NCBI GenBank assembly: GCA_036873135.1
Contig: JAPTYO010000020.1
Coordinates: 1,976,081 to 2,040,080 of the forward strand
Direction: 5' to 3'
Length of the DNA: 64,000 nt
Source of the DNA: Clarkia xantiana subsp. parviflora
Taxonomy: Eukaryota; Streptophyta; Magnoliopsida; Myrtales; Onagraceae
In this document: positions 11,501-21,400 of the stretch, one piece after another
Layout of the letters: each line of letters opens with the position of its first letter
Numbering within the stretch: position 1 is the first letter of the stretch
Translations under genes and position numbers: made by a program
Notes under the pieces: model-generated
Told to the model about the DNA's origin: nothing
Database searches by the model: none
What the model saw: the letters and a program-made list of their open reading frames with translations, nothing else

Positions 11501-12731
11501 GGCAGATTTTATAGTTGAGTCTACGGCACCCGATCTGGAAGTAACGGGTCCCGCAGAGGGGGCAACCATGGAAGAAGTCCCGACAACAGAACAACAGCCA
11601 GAACAGCCAAATGAGGAGAATACTTGGGAGATGTACACTGATGGTTCATCAAGTGTAGAAGGCTCGGGGGCAGGATTCGTATTGATACCGCCCGGTGGAG
11701 GCGAGCCCCTACGATATGCCTTGGCGTTGACGTTCAAAGCCACCAACAACGAAGCGGAGTACGAAGCTCTCATCACAGGCCTTAAGATTGCCAAGGGTAC
11801 GGGGGTCGATCATTTGAAAGTGAAGTGCGATGCCAGCTTGGTTGTAAATCAAGTCCAGGGGAATTATGAAGCCAGGAGCCCGACAATGAAGAAATATTTG
11901 CACGAGGTGCAGACTTTGAAGGGAAGCTTCAAAAGCTTCAACATCGAGGCGATTCCGAGGGAAGAAAACGCGGAAGCGGATGCCTTGAGCAAGTTTGCCC
12001 TTGGAGTGGCCCCCGAGGAGAATCGGAAGGTACATTTCCTAGAAAAGGTGATTATCTCAAACATTGATCCGGCGGAGATCTATGCTATTGAGACAGGTTC
12101 GGAGGAAGAAGAGAAGCCCACTTGGATGACCCCGATGGTCACATACCTGACTACGGGGGTACTCCCCGATGATAAAGTGGCAGCTGTCAGGTTGCGTCGG
12201 ATTGCGGACAACTACGCGATGGTGGACAACCAGTTATACAAAAAAGGGTACGTAAAGCCTTTCTTAAAATGCGTAGCAGAACCTGACACGAATCGGATCC
12301 TGAGGGAGCTACACGAAGGAGTCGCGGCCTGTCACGAAGGGGCCCGATCTCTAGTGAGGAAGGCATTGAACTTAGGCTACTATTGGCCCTCGATGAACAA
12401 GGAAGCGACCGCGATGGTCCGATCCTGTGATACATGCCAGAAGTACGCTCCAAATATCGTGGCCCCCGCCGCGGACTTAATGCCCATCAGGAGTGCATGG
12501 CCCTTTGCGCAATGGGGGATTGATTTGGTGGGACCTCTTCCCCAAGCGAAGGGTCAGTGCAAGTATTTGCTCGTGGCCATCGACTACTTCTCAAAGTGGA
12601 TAGAGGCTAAAGCATTGGCTAGAACGACGGGGCAGCAGATCCTCAAGTTCCTTCAAACTCAGATCGTATCCCGGTACGGGGTTCCTCGAGTATTGATCAG
12701 CGACAACGGCCCTCCGTTCAATGGGGCTTAG
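8562..12731 (+). CDS. gypsy Gag(C-term)-protease-RT-RNaseH-RNaseH-integrase polyprotein
   Basis: A 1,389-residue open frame encoding the replication enzymes. In order: the rest of the Gag fold (1-100); a CX2HX4HX4C zinc knuckle (C197, H200, H205, C210); an Arg-Ser repeat stretch (about 232-252); protease with DGGSS at 356-360; reverse transcriptase with YVDD at 724-727; the Ty3-type RNase H (about 860-985); a second RNase H beginning MYTDGSSS (about 1024); an integrase HHCC finger (about 1250-1295); and the integrase core with WGIDLVGP (about 1327) and SDNG (about 1378). It ends at TAG 12729-12731 inside the integrase core, with the same frame continuing after the stop, so this is a nonsense change. 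Its phase differs from the upstream Gag part. Confidence 0.92.
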   Translation: MHDRFIKQYQGRRRLLKSVRSLTQVVQRPDESLAYYYQQFTASAAEIDEEISEGETIRTFLRNLSAPYSSDLMHSVAAKAVWSMEALQARVKQQIDVQESKIAAGELDPPKSGRGKPSSKLSDDRKGSDKSEGSRNRGRPDKREDKRPPRKDNREGRAVPINSSMTSVLAVMDRQGLARYPPRKEGEFLGGRPDRYCRYHRANGHDTENCRELKKEIEKLIQKGKLKEFVGRGRCRSRSRSRSRSRSKSRDRSPKKKRVEPEASGSGARKERRGTINVIHRGMAAGGDTSASRENYASRISAAVVLGKRSRSWTLKEEMVISFSAEDLVGVESPHDDALVVTLDVDGFEMKRILIDGGSSSDILFMDALEAMGKTKKDLTQVDFPMVGFSGSTSYPLGMITLPVEFGSGWKMEKRNVDFVVVESAGAYNAIIGRTTINPLMAVASTVHQKMKFPTDNGVGEVKGDQVASRKCYVNATRRRRREAVTVLQTDVDPREEYGRPAPMEDLKEVEIDGPQRKVKIGSALSEERAQELIELLKEFKELFAWSPSDMPGISLDVIVHELKIDPAIKPIAQRRRPMGADKRIAIQQEVGRLLDAGFIKELRFQTWVANPVLVRKSNEKWRMCVDFRDLNKACLKDCYPLPRIDQLVDATSGHELLSFMDAYSGYNQIKMAKEDAPHTAFYADSDVYHYDVMPFGLINAGATYQRMVNKLFGDMLGKTMKAYVDDMLVKSRQAGDHVQNLAAAFERMKFHQVRLNPDKCAFGVNSGKFLGFMVSQRGIEVNPEKLRAIEEMQSPKTHREVQVLNGRLAAMNRFLSKASDRAMPFFDVLRAHKKFEWTDKCEEAFQALKQHLRTLPPLAKPVPGEPLYLYLVVSDVAVSSVLIKIVKGNQVPIYYVSKAFAKSEINYPAIEKYLFALIIAARKLRPYFHAHEVTVLTNQPLKHFLNRPEASGRLVKWAIELTEFRIHFAPRTAIKGQALADFIVESTAPDLEVTGPAEGATMEEVPTTEQQPEQPNEENTWEMYTDGSSSVEGSGAGFVLIPPGGGEPLRYALALTFKATNNEAEYEALITGLKIAKGTGVDHLKVKCDASLVVNQVQGNYEARSPTMKKYLHEVQTLKGSFKSFNIEAIPREENAEADALSKFALGVAPEENRKVHFLEKVIISNIDPAEIYAIETGSEEEEKPTWMTPMVTYLTTGVLPDDKVAAVRLRRIADNYAMVDNQLYKKGYVKPFLKCVAEPDTNRILRELHEGVAACHEGARSLVRKALNLGYYWPSMNKEATAMVRSCDTCQKYAPNIVAPAADLMPIRSAWPFAQWGIDLVGPLPQAKGQCKYLLVAIDYFSKWIEAKALARTTGQQILKFLQTQIVSRYGVPRVLISDNGPPFNGA

Positions 12732-13354
12732 TTGAAGGAGTACCTGGAAGAACTAAACATTGAGCATTGGACCGCTTCAGTCCGCCACGCTCAGACTAAT
12801 GGCCAAGTAGAGTCAGCCAACAAGACCGTGATGGATGGCTTGAAGAAGAGAGTCTACGCCTTGCAAGGCCATTGGCTGGATGAGCTCGAGAACGTGCTGT
12901 GGGCTGTTAGAACAACACCCAAGCAATCAACGGGGGAAACTCCGTTTAGCCTGGTCTATGGCACGGAGGCAGTCGCTCCCGTGGAGATAGCGGTGGCGTC
13001 CCATCGCGCGAAATATTACGAGCCTCTGACGAACGAGGAAATGAGACGTCTAGACTTAGACTTGCTCGAGGAGAAAAGATGGAAGGCTGATGAAGTCCAG
13101 GCTTGGATGCGTTTGGCAACAGCCCGATATTATAATCGGCGTGTCAAGTCCCGACAATTCTTCGTTGGAGAACTTGTCTGGCGGAGAACGAGTTCATTCA
13201 TCAAGATCGGATCAACAAGCTTTCGCCGAAATGGGAGGGACCTTACAAGATCGTAGGGATGCCAGCACCCAATGCATACAAGCTAGAGGATCTTGATGAC
13301 AAGACGTTGAAGCATTCCTTCAGTGGCGAACACTTGAAGAAGTATCATGTTTGA
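12732..13354 (+). pseudogene. gypsy integrase C-terminal part, after nonsense codon
   Basis: Continues the integrase frame after TAG 12729. It shows the conserved RHAQTNGQVESANK segment, which contains the third catalytic acid (E), then the C-terminal part with the VYGTEAV motif. Near 13183 the reading shifts by an indel: family-like residues (KLSPKWEGPYK, then EHLKKYHV) continue in another phase to a stop at 13352-13354. The original frame runs to 13256 with unrelated residues. The integrase is therefore doubly broken. Confidence 0.8.
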
Positions 13355-13359
13355 TATTA

Positions 13360-13870
13360 AGTCGCCGCGAATGGCGCAAGTTATCTATCAATCCGATTAG
13401 GACGTCCTGAAGGGCGCGACGAAAAGCCTTCCGAGGTACGATAAAAGCCTTACGAGGTACGAGTAAGTCGCCTTTATGGCGCGACAAAAAGCCTTCCGAG
13501 GTACGATAAAAAGCCTTACGAGGTATGCGTAAGTCGTCTATATGATGCGGCCAAAAGCCTTAACAGGTACGGACAAAAGCCCTACGGGGTATGTGTAAGT
13601 CGTCTTTATGATGCAACCAAAAGCCTAGGTACGAAAAGGCCCCAATGGGTCCGCGTAAGTCGTCTATATGATGCGGCCAAAAGCCTTAACGGGTACGAAA
13701 AAGCCTTAGCAGGTCCGCATAAGTCGTTTATATGATGCGGCCAAAAGCCTTAACGGGTACGGAAAAACCTTAACAGGTCCGCGTAAGCCGTCTATATGAT
13801 GCGGCCAAAAAGCCTTAAAGGGTACGATTAAGCCGTCCAGTAGAGACGCAATAAAAGCCCTAAGGGGTGT
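13360..13870 (+). repeat. degenerate tandem array 3' of pol
   Basis: Repeated blocks built from taagtcgtctatatgatgc, ggccaaaagcctta and ggtacg motifs with a period of roughly 60-75 bp. Such arrays between pol and the 3' LTR are known for Tat-like elements and can seed satellite DNA. No coding potential is seen. Confidence 0.75.
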
Positions 13871-13878
13871 GAAAATAT

Positions 13879-14147
13879 GGACGAGAAACCTTAAGTGGTG
13901 AAGTCCCGATTTTGGACGAGAAACCTTAAGTGGTGAAGTCCCGATTTTGGACGAGAAACCTTAAGTGGTGAAGTCCCGATTTTGGACGAGAAACCTTAAG
14001 TGGTGAAGTCCCGATTGGACGAGAAACCTTAAGTGGTGAAGTCCCGATTGGACGAGAAGCCTTAAGTGGTGAAGTCCCGATTGGACGAGAAGCCTTAAGT
14101 GGTGAAGTCCCGATTGGATGAGAAACCTTAAGTGGTGAAGTCCCGAG
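13879..14147 (+). repeat. 33-35 bp tandem array, 8 copies
   Basis: Eight copies of a ggacgag...ccttaag...tggtgaagtcccga unit. The first spacings are 35 bp and later ones 33 bp, after loss of two T residues. The 71-residue frame on the minus strand here is only the translated repeat. Confidence 0.9.
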
Positions 14148-14353
14148 TCAAACGTCGGAAGGACGTATGGAGTCACCTCAAATGGTGCATCGGAACGCTC
14201 TGAGCAGCGAGTCTAAAGCCGCTTTAGATAAGCGCAAACGATTATCGAGACCAAAACAAATGAAAGAAATTCCTTATATAAAGGCTCGAATGCCTAGGAG
14301 TTCGGATACAAAAAACGAAGGAGAAAGACTACAAGGACTAAAAATATAGAGCA

Positions 14354-14761
14354 TTAAGCTTGGTCCTTATTGGCGGCATCAACAAGAGTTGGGTCCACGA
14401 AGTCGGTGGCAGAAGGCTCCACAGGGTCAGCCGTTGGAGGAATGACTATCGGAATCATGGGATCGAGGAGTTTCCGATGAAGAAGTAGCTCCTCTTCACT
14501 CTGAACTTGTGGTATGCATTTCCGGCCTTGAGCATTGGCCTCTTTGGTGGAAATGATACATCCTTCCCGGAGAGCTGCATCATAAGCAGTGCTGAAAATT
14601 TCGTTCAGAGCATAGTCGAAGTTGAAAGGCTTCCTTCCCTCGAAACCAGATCCACTATCTGAAATCAGCCATTGAAAGGAATGTTAGGTTTATTCGGAAA
14701 ACTATAATCAAGTTAAGTAAAGATGAAGGCAAACAATAGAGAAGGAAACCTTACCCGACAT
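14354..14761 (-). CDS. spliced antisense mini-gene inside the gypsy element, 103 aa, unknown function
   Basis: This lies on the strand opposite to gag-pol. Exon 1 is 14761-14755 (ATG TCG G), followed by a 96-bp intron with donor GTAAGG (14754) and acceptor TTTCAG (ending 14659). Exon 2 is 14658-14354, ending in TAA. Joined length is 312 nt, exactly in frame, giving 103 residues. The product is acidic and soluble, without signal peptide or membrane segment. It begins MSDSGSGFEGRKPFNFDYAL, has a mixed helical-looking middle (REGCIISTKEANAQGRK), and ends in a Pro/Asp-rich tail (IPIVIPPTADP...). I recognise no domain. A TATAAAAG sits 118 bp upstream of the ATG. Extra antisense ORFs are known for some Tat-lineage elements; whether this belongs to a described family I cannot tell. 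The intron is too short and the first exon too small for simple ORF calling to find it. Confidence 0.7.
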
Positions 14762-14878
14762 GGTAAAGTCTTGAATCACTTGAAGAGCAAAAGACACGGG
14801 GAGAAGAAACTTCAAGCTCAAAAATGGATGCACTTCCAAAAATGGAGACAGTGAAGAAGAATAGTGCCAGGGTCTTAG

Positions 14879-14886
14879 CTTTTATA
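14879..14886 (-). promoter_or_regulatory. TATA box for the antisense mini-gene
   Basis: The minus strand reads CTTATAAAAGC. Expected initiation is about 14850, leaving a 5' UTR of roughly 90 nt before the ATG at 14761. The box is outside the LTR, so the promoter would be independent of it. Confidence 0.55.
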
Positions 14887-15171
14887 AGCAGAAGGACAAA
14901 CTGGACGGACTTAATCTGGATCGTTGAAGACGAAACGATTCAATCTTGACCGTCGAAGACTGAGGGACGGTACAGAAAAGACGTTGGTGACGTAATGAGT
15001 ACTTTTTCAGAAAGCAACAGTCACGCTGATGTAAGCATCGTTTCATAATCCCAGCATTTAATGCTGCAGTAACCGAGGAGTCTCCTTGGATTTGGCAACT
15101 GCCCATGGGGCCTGGTGGGCCCAAGGTAATCATGAGTAGGAGACTCTGTTATACAACAATCACATGCAAGG

Positions 15172-15260
15172 CAAAAGCCTCCGACGGTGGTATCGGAGGG
15201 TATGAAGACAAAAGCCTCCGACGGTGGTATCGGAGGGTATGAAAACAAAAACCTCCGACA
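15172..15260 (+). repeat. 37-bp tandem repeat, about 2.4 copies
   Basis: Units of aaaagcctccgacggtggta plus tcggagggtatgaa (15173, 15210, then a degraded third), close to the 3' LTR. They contain the short inverted pair cctccga/tcggagg. Confidence 0.8.
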
Positions 15261-15315
15261 ACGAGGTCAGAAGAGCTGAATTAAAAGACATGACGAACTA
15301 AAAGTCCCCCATGTC

Positions 15316-15326
15316 TTGGGGGCAAA
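15316..15326 (+). other. polypurine tract of the gypsy element
   Basis: cttgggggcaaa directly precedes the 3' LTR start TGATGGG. This is the plus-strand DNA priming site. Confidence 0.8.
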
Positions 15327-16086
15327 TGATGGGTTCCGATGTAATCGTTAGCCTCGTTAACAGCCAATGGACGGCGAGTAGGTCCAGTGGGCCTCGTGAA
15401 AAGCCTAGAAGGCCCAGAGGCCCAGCACGAAGGGTCCCGACTTTAGCGGTCCCGATGTATGAGTTGGATGCTCCCAATGAGAAGCCTCTGAGTAGGCCCC
15501 GATAAGTCTTAGTAAAGGCCCCGATAATAAAGCCCCGCAGAGGCTGGACCTGTCCCGTAGAGACTGAAGGTCCTGGGTGGTAATCTAGAATGAGACAACT
15601 CTGGAGTCTTCGACAGGAGTCGGGACTTGTGATCAGAGGATAAAGACCGAGAAACCTGCCTACTAGATAGAGTAGTGGGAGACGGTTAGAGATAAAGATA
15701 AATCCCCCGAGATACGCAGGGCGTGCCCGAGATACGCGGAGTACGGGTAAGATACGCGGAGCGTGGGGCGAGATATACGGAATCCCGACCGAGATATGCG
15801 GAATCGTGGCGAGATACACGGAATCATGGGTAAAACTGCCAGGCGCAGTAACAGGTAACTGAGTAACTTCCCCTCCTATATAAAGGAGGAAGTTACCTCA
15901 GAAAACGATCATCTAATACGAACTTAGACTTTTGCTTACCACCCCATTGATCACCATACTCATTTAAGCATCGGAGAGGGATTCTGGGTCACCACCCAGG
16001 TCATCCCCTTTTGCAGGATTACGCGGAGCCCAGGAGTCCAAAGCTTTCCGTCAAGGACGTAACGGAGCTTCGCCCGTGATCCAACA
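15327..16086 (+). repeat. 3' LTR of the gypsy element
   Basis: Same length as the 5' LTR (760 bp), with about seven substitutions by eye. One falls next to the TATA box (TATATAAAG at 15877-15885 versus TGTATAAAG). Confidence 0.95.
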
Positions 16087-18419
16087 ATAACGTTTAATTT
16101 AATACACCCAACCCTAGCTAGCTAGAGGGAAAAAATTTCAAACTATAAAAAAAATACCTTTTTATTTCTTTAATTATGAAAATACCCTAAAGAATAACTA
16201 TAAAAACTACTATTATCTTTTTTTGGCATTCTTTGGCCATATTGAAAAAAAATGTAATGATTCAACACGTGGTTCATTAACAATTTAGCAGTTGGCCTTC
16301 ATTAATCATTATTAAGAACTTGGTTTGTCGCATGGCTACGTCGGACCACACCTAGGGTCGCCGGACCTTGGTGACCCTAACCATTATCCGATCTAGTTAT
16401 GTGTCGGACCATGACTAAGTCAATTTAGCTCTAGGATGCGGCGAAAATATTTAGAGGCTAAATTGAAAAAATAAAAAGTCAAGACAATAAATTTGATGAC
16501 TAAACTGAAACAAATTAGAAATTTGAGACTAGGTATATGGCTATAAGCAAGTCACTTGACTATTTAGCGATCAAACTTAACTATTGATTAACGGATGCAA
16601 AAAAGGTACAAGTTGCAGATTATTGCACAAAAAATACAAAAAAAGATGTTGCACCAAAAATTAAAAATTATCAAACATGTTGTATCAAAAGACTTATTAA
16701 CCTTTCTCCCTATCCACATGGGCAAAACCTTTTAACTGTTGGGCTTAATTAATATTTTTATGGAAAAGAACGGAATTCCAAGCGGTTAAGTTCTTAAGAG
16801 CATCCACAATGTACAACCCCAACTCTCATCCCATTTAATGCCACATAATTAATATATTATTAAAAAATAAGTGTCTTGAAGTTGTCTATCACTATTTCAA
16901 TGATGTCTACCAAGTTGGCCCTACCTGTTCTTTTAATATTAATAAAATTAACACTTTTTTTCTTCTATACTATATCACCATATTAATTATGAGACGTGAG
17001 AGAGTGGATCCCTAATTGGAGAATTGGACAATAAATCTTGTCCATCTCCAATGCAAAGTGACAATCCACATTGCCACATGGAGGAGTTGTCCTCCATTTT
17101 TTTCTTGCATTGTGGATGTTCTAAAGGGATACACAGACACCACTACTAGAACTAGTATAATAATCCAAACTCGGATCGGAATCGATCTTGAAATTGTTTT
17201 TTTATAACTAATAATAATCAGGTCCTTTAAAAATATTCGAACCGATTCCAGACCAATTCAAATAAAACCAGTTCTTTCATCCACAAACTAGAGTCAATTT
17301 TATAACTAATCCATAGTTGGATTTGGACCAACACTGATTTAAACAGTTCCTGGTCGGACCGGTCTAATACCCACCCCTACTATATTCAGCAAGTTAACCA
17401 AAATTGGTTGTACCAATTTAATAATTTATAAAGTGAGTAACGTTTTGAGGATGATTTTAACCTTAACGACGTCGATATAAATTGTGGAAAGCAATCATGT
17501 ACATTGTACACAAATTGAATGAACGTATTAGTAGATAATTTATTAGTATTATAAATAATAAATTGTAATATTTTCAAAAAATCCTTTAAATTTTGTCAAA
17601 TAGATGTTGCACTACTCTCAATATCGCAACACGCGTTTCGTTACTATGAGTAGCGCAATGGTGTTAATGCCGTGTCTGACAACACGGTTGTCAAAAAACA
17701 GCATGTAACTGTCATAAATGTGACCGTCACAGTGCTATTCCTAAGTGCGCAACATGTTAATTACTTAATGGGATAAATGCAAATTTCTGAATTAGCCTTT
17801 TAACCTTAAAACAAGGTAAGTGTAATGTTGCACTACTACAAGATGGGCAATACTATGTTGTGTTATTCCCAAGTGCGCAACAAGGTATTTTGGCTACCAA
17901 ACTCAACAATCACCATTCTTTATATGTGTATTTGAATACCAAATCTGGATATTTATGTAAAAAGAATCCATTATTTTGCGTCCTATTCTATTCGGAAAAG
18001 CGTTTTAAGGATAGTGGTCTTTCATCAGCAAGCCAACCACATTTTGCCACGTAGTGGCTATTTTGACATACAATAATTCATCTATACAAAGGGTTAAAGA
18101 CTAAAAAAAAAACTATACAAACTACAAAGGTCAATTTAAAGATTCTACTGCAACTTTTTTAGCAAATATATCTGCTGATGATGAGAGAAGCATATAGATT
18201 GAGCAAATAACAGAGCATAAATAGGAAACACATTTCATGCAAGATAATTGAACAAATATTCAGCTTCAGCTTCATCCTCATTCCGATTGTTCGAATTACA
18301 CGATGAAGTTACTAATACCAATCGGAAAAGAATCCTATTGGAATAATTAGGGGGGAAAAATTGATCTTTCTAACACGAACTATCGTTACACAAACTGCGA
18401 AAAATGTAAGTACAAAAAT
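16087..18419. other. intergenic DNA with MITE and hAT-like remnants
   Basis: No gene is supported. The stretch holds a MITE (16798-17122, listed separately), accgg-rich sequence ending cacccctacta (about 17225-17385) that resembles a hAT-like end on the minus strand, and two diverged direct repeats of a gttgcactac...aagtgcgcaaca unit (17606-17757 and 17826-17884). The last part, next to 18420, should include the 3' UTR of CSTF64. Confidence 0.55.
16798..17122. mobile_element. MITE with GAGCATCCACAATG ends
   Basis: The left end agagcatccacaatg and the right end cattgtggatgttct form a terminal inverted repeat of about 14-16 bp around about 325 bp of AT-rich DNA. GAGCATCCACAATG ends are common among plant MITEs. 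I see no clean target-site duplication. Confidence 0.55.
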
Positions 18420-18443
18420 TTCAATGGAGTATTACAAGAAGGT

Positions 18444-21400
18444 CTAGTGATCTTGCCTGAGCATTTGTTGTAGCTGAAGAACTTGCTGCTGCTGCTCCGG
18501 TGGCAACGAACTTATCTGCTCCGGCGTTAATGTCATCACTTGTTGCAATAACACAGATTCCACATCTGCTGGAAGCTGAGACTGCACAAATACCACATCA
18601 CCATAAATACAAAACACAGCACTTTCAGCATATACAACAAGATCAATCAAACAACACAGATTGGTAGTGGATTATATGAGAAGCAACGAATCCATGCCTG
18701 AGTAGTTTTTTGTTTCTCAAAGTACTGCCCTTCGACTACAGGACTCGGGTCTGGGCCCACCTGAGGCGCTTTGGATCGATCTTCTAGTCTCATCAGCTTA
18801 GAAGCACGGGATTGTTCGCTTTGAGGATTGACGAAAGGCTCATCACGAGCAACAATTCTTGACGGTGGCTCTGATGTTGAAGGAAGAGTCGAAGAAGTTA
18901 CAGGTGGCAATACAGCAGCCTTCCTCGGGTCCTGAAGTGAAGGTATTTGCTTGTTGTTTAGGGTAGATGAACTTGGCGCTCGGACTTGTGTATTGCTTAA
19001 CGAGCTTGGGTGAAAGGTGTTGTGCTGTTGTGGAATGGGAACTTGAGGCTGTACAACAGAGGCTTGTATGGGACCAGAAATTGGGTTTAAGGCTGCCCGG
19101 GAAATTGGGGGCAGTCCCGAAAAAGAAGAACCGTCTGTAAGTAGAGGATTTGGTTGCTGAGCCGGGTTCTGCCTAATATTTGGCATTTGCAGCTGCACAT
19201 TAAAAAAAAATGATCTTTTTTTTCACCAAAGCGATAAAAACTAAGAAACTGGCAATGTATTGAACTAACTAACCACTTGAGGGGTCACCAAACCAAGCAT
19301 TATTTCCACCTGCAGAGAGATAATAATATTATCATATAAGAACACGACTGAAGAAAAACCCGTCTCATCGGTGATCAACATATTACGAACTGATTGATGA
19401 ACTTGGTTGATTCAAAATGATGAGTTCTGTTTTTTTTATTTTTTCGTACCTGAAAAAGGGCTTTGGAGAGCTCGGGTCTGGCAAGAAGCAGTTGCCGTGC
19501 TGATTCCTTGTCACGCATTGCCAGTGACTGTAATCGACATTTAATCAGTTGCTACTATTACAAATGTATTTAGAGGATCAATGAAGATTTCAACAAAAAG
19601 ACTTACTTTTAGCTCGGATAGAATGTCGGTTAATTGGGTCCTAGATAGTTTGGCAAGGTGAAGAGTGAGAGGATCGTTAACCAAAGCAGAATGATTCGGA
19701 ACACCATTAACATTTGGTGGAACGCCCAGAGCTCCAGCCACGACAGTGGCTGCAGTTAGAGCTATTTGATGACCGATGGGATGCTGCTGAGAAGGTTCCA
19801 TATGAACAGAAGGACCTGCTTGTTGTTTCTGCATATCTAACATGTAAATGAAAGTAGTTTTGACTTAAGAAAGTTAAACATGATACAAGGCCTAAATTAG
19901 ATATTTTTTAACCTAACTGACCCGGGTTTGGAGCCGAGCCAGGTCCACCACGTCCCTGAAATAGACATTTGAGAATTAAAAAAAAAAAAAAAAAACATTG
20001 TCAAGATAAAAAAGAAGAATACAGCTAAATGCTTTCTCTAGAGGACTTTATGTTTTGATCATTTTCAAATGCATAGAAACCTCACAGAAACAAGGCCCGG
20101 ATGACTGAAAATATGCTACCACATTTGCTAGAGTTGATGAACATAAGCAAGACTTAGGAGTTAGTAAGATATGTACCACAGTTTACTACTGTCTTGATAA
20201 TTCCATTAGTGTTTGGAAGACTAACATTTAAGAATTGTATTACGATGAGCTTTAGCAGTTTTGGCCAAGCTTAACTAGGAATTGGTTTTTAAGATTTTTA
20301 GCAAGTATAGTGTGTGTATGTGTACATATAATCTATTGTATATTCTTATCTATACTATACATTGTAAGTGCACTACATATCTATTTAATATAGTATCAGC
20401 TATAAGTACTAGTAAAATTGAACACCTTTTATATTGCTTATTCAAGAAACCAAGCAGCTTCAACTCTATAATCTCTCACCTGGTCTCTACTTCTATCAGA
20501 GGTTTTGTCGTTTTCTGCAAAATCAACCCGTAACTGCCTTCCGTTGATGTCATAACCCTGAAGATTACGGCGGGCACTCAGCGCTGTTTCCTCATCTATG
20601 TACTCACAGAAACCATAACCTTTTGGTCTCCCAGTCTCTTTATCAGTGACCAACCTGAAATGCAAGTTAAAAAACACAGTTTTAGAAATTGTTTTTCCTT
20701 GTGTACGGCATGTAACGTGTCTTTCTAGTCACAGTTTTGGCATTAAATTGGACTTTATGGTACTTTATTAATCATCATGAACTCACATAAAAAACTAAAG
20801 ACTTGAACTTTGTAGGACTATGAGTCTCATCTTGTTTCTTCACAAAAAGCTTCGGCGCAATTTTTTTTTCAGACACTTCAAATTCTAGTTAGGAAACCAG
20901 CAATTTTTCAGCTGTGATGCATAATGAAGGCATACCGACACACCAGGAATCCTCATCTATGCTCACCAAATAAGTACAATTTAAAAGCTACAAATACTAG
21001 TTTAGACTTCATTCAATAGAGCATTGCCAGAAAACCAATACGGTCAACGAAGCAGGAAGTTACAAACAACATAACAAGATACTCAATCACCGAGGAAGCA
21101 CTTGCAGCATAAACTATTTTCATAAAAACAGATAGTTTCCCAAATTAACTTAGACAACTGGTGTAATCTTTAGTTTTCCAAATTAACTTAGACAACTGGT
21201 GTAATCTTTAATAAAGCAATTAAACAGTTAGCTGCCAATTTGTATCTTCATTGTTTGAGGAAATCAGCACACTAACCTGAAATGTACAACCGGGCCAACC
21301 TCTTGAAGAATCTCTTTAAGCTGGTCCTCTGTGGCATCATAGGGAATGTTTCCAACTGAAATCACAAAAATAAAAATCTTATAACCTAAGGCTACTTAGT

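Larger units (their letters stand above)
6910..16086 (+). mobile_element. Ty3/gypsy Tat-like LTR retrotransposon, full length
   Basis: A 9.2-kb element with 760-bp LTRs (6910-7669 and 15327-16086), TGGCGCCGTC primer site, and GGGGGCAAA polypurine tract. Domain order is gag, protease, reverse transcriptase, RNase H, a second RNase H, then integrase. The duplicated RNase H, the CX2HX4HX4C knuckle, the long 3' tandem arrays and an opposite-strand gene between pol and the 3' LTR all point to the Tat lineage. I count about seven substitutions between the LTRs by eye (about 99% identity), so the insertion is recent. The flanks are atatc (6905-6909) and ataac (16087-16091), an imperfect 4/5 target-site match. 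Coding capacity is damaged by a frame break near 8558, TAG at 12729 and a frameshift near 13183. Confidence 0.93.

Noticed and set aside
13961..14176. 71-residue minus-strand frame with SGLHHLR repeats
   Set aside because: Translation of the 33-35 bp tandem array.
17584..17890. Possible CACTA element, from cactactacaag near 17830
   Set aside because: No inverted partner and no subterminal arrays; better described as a diverged direct repeat.
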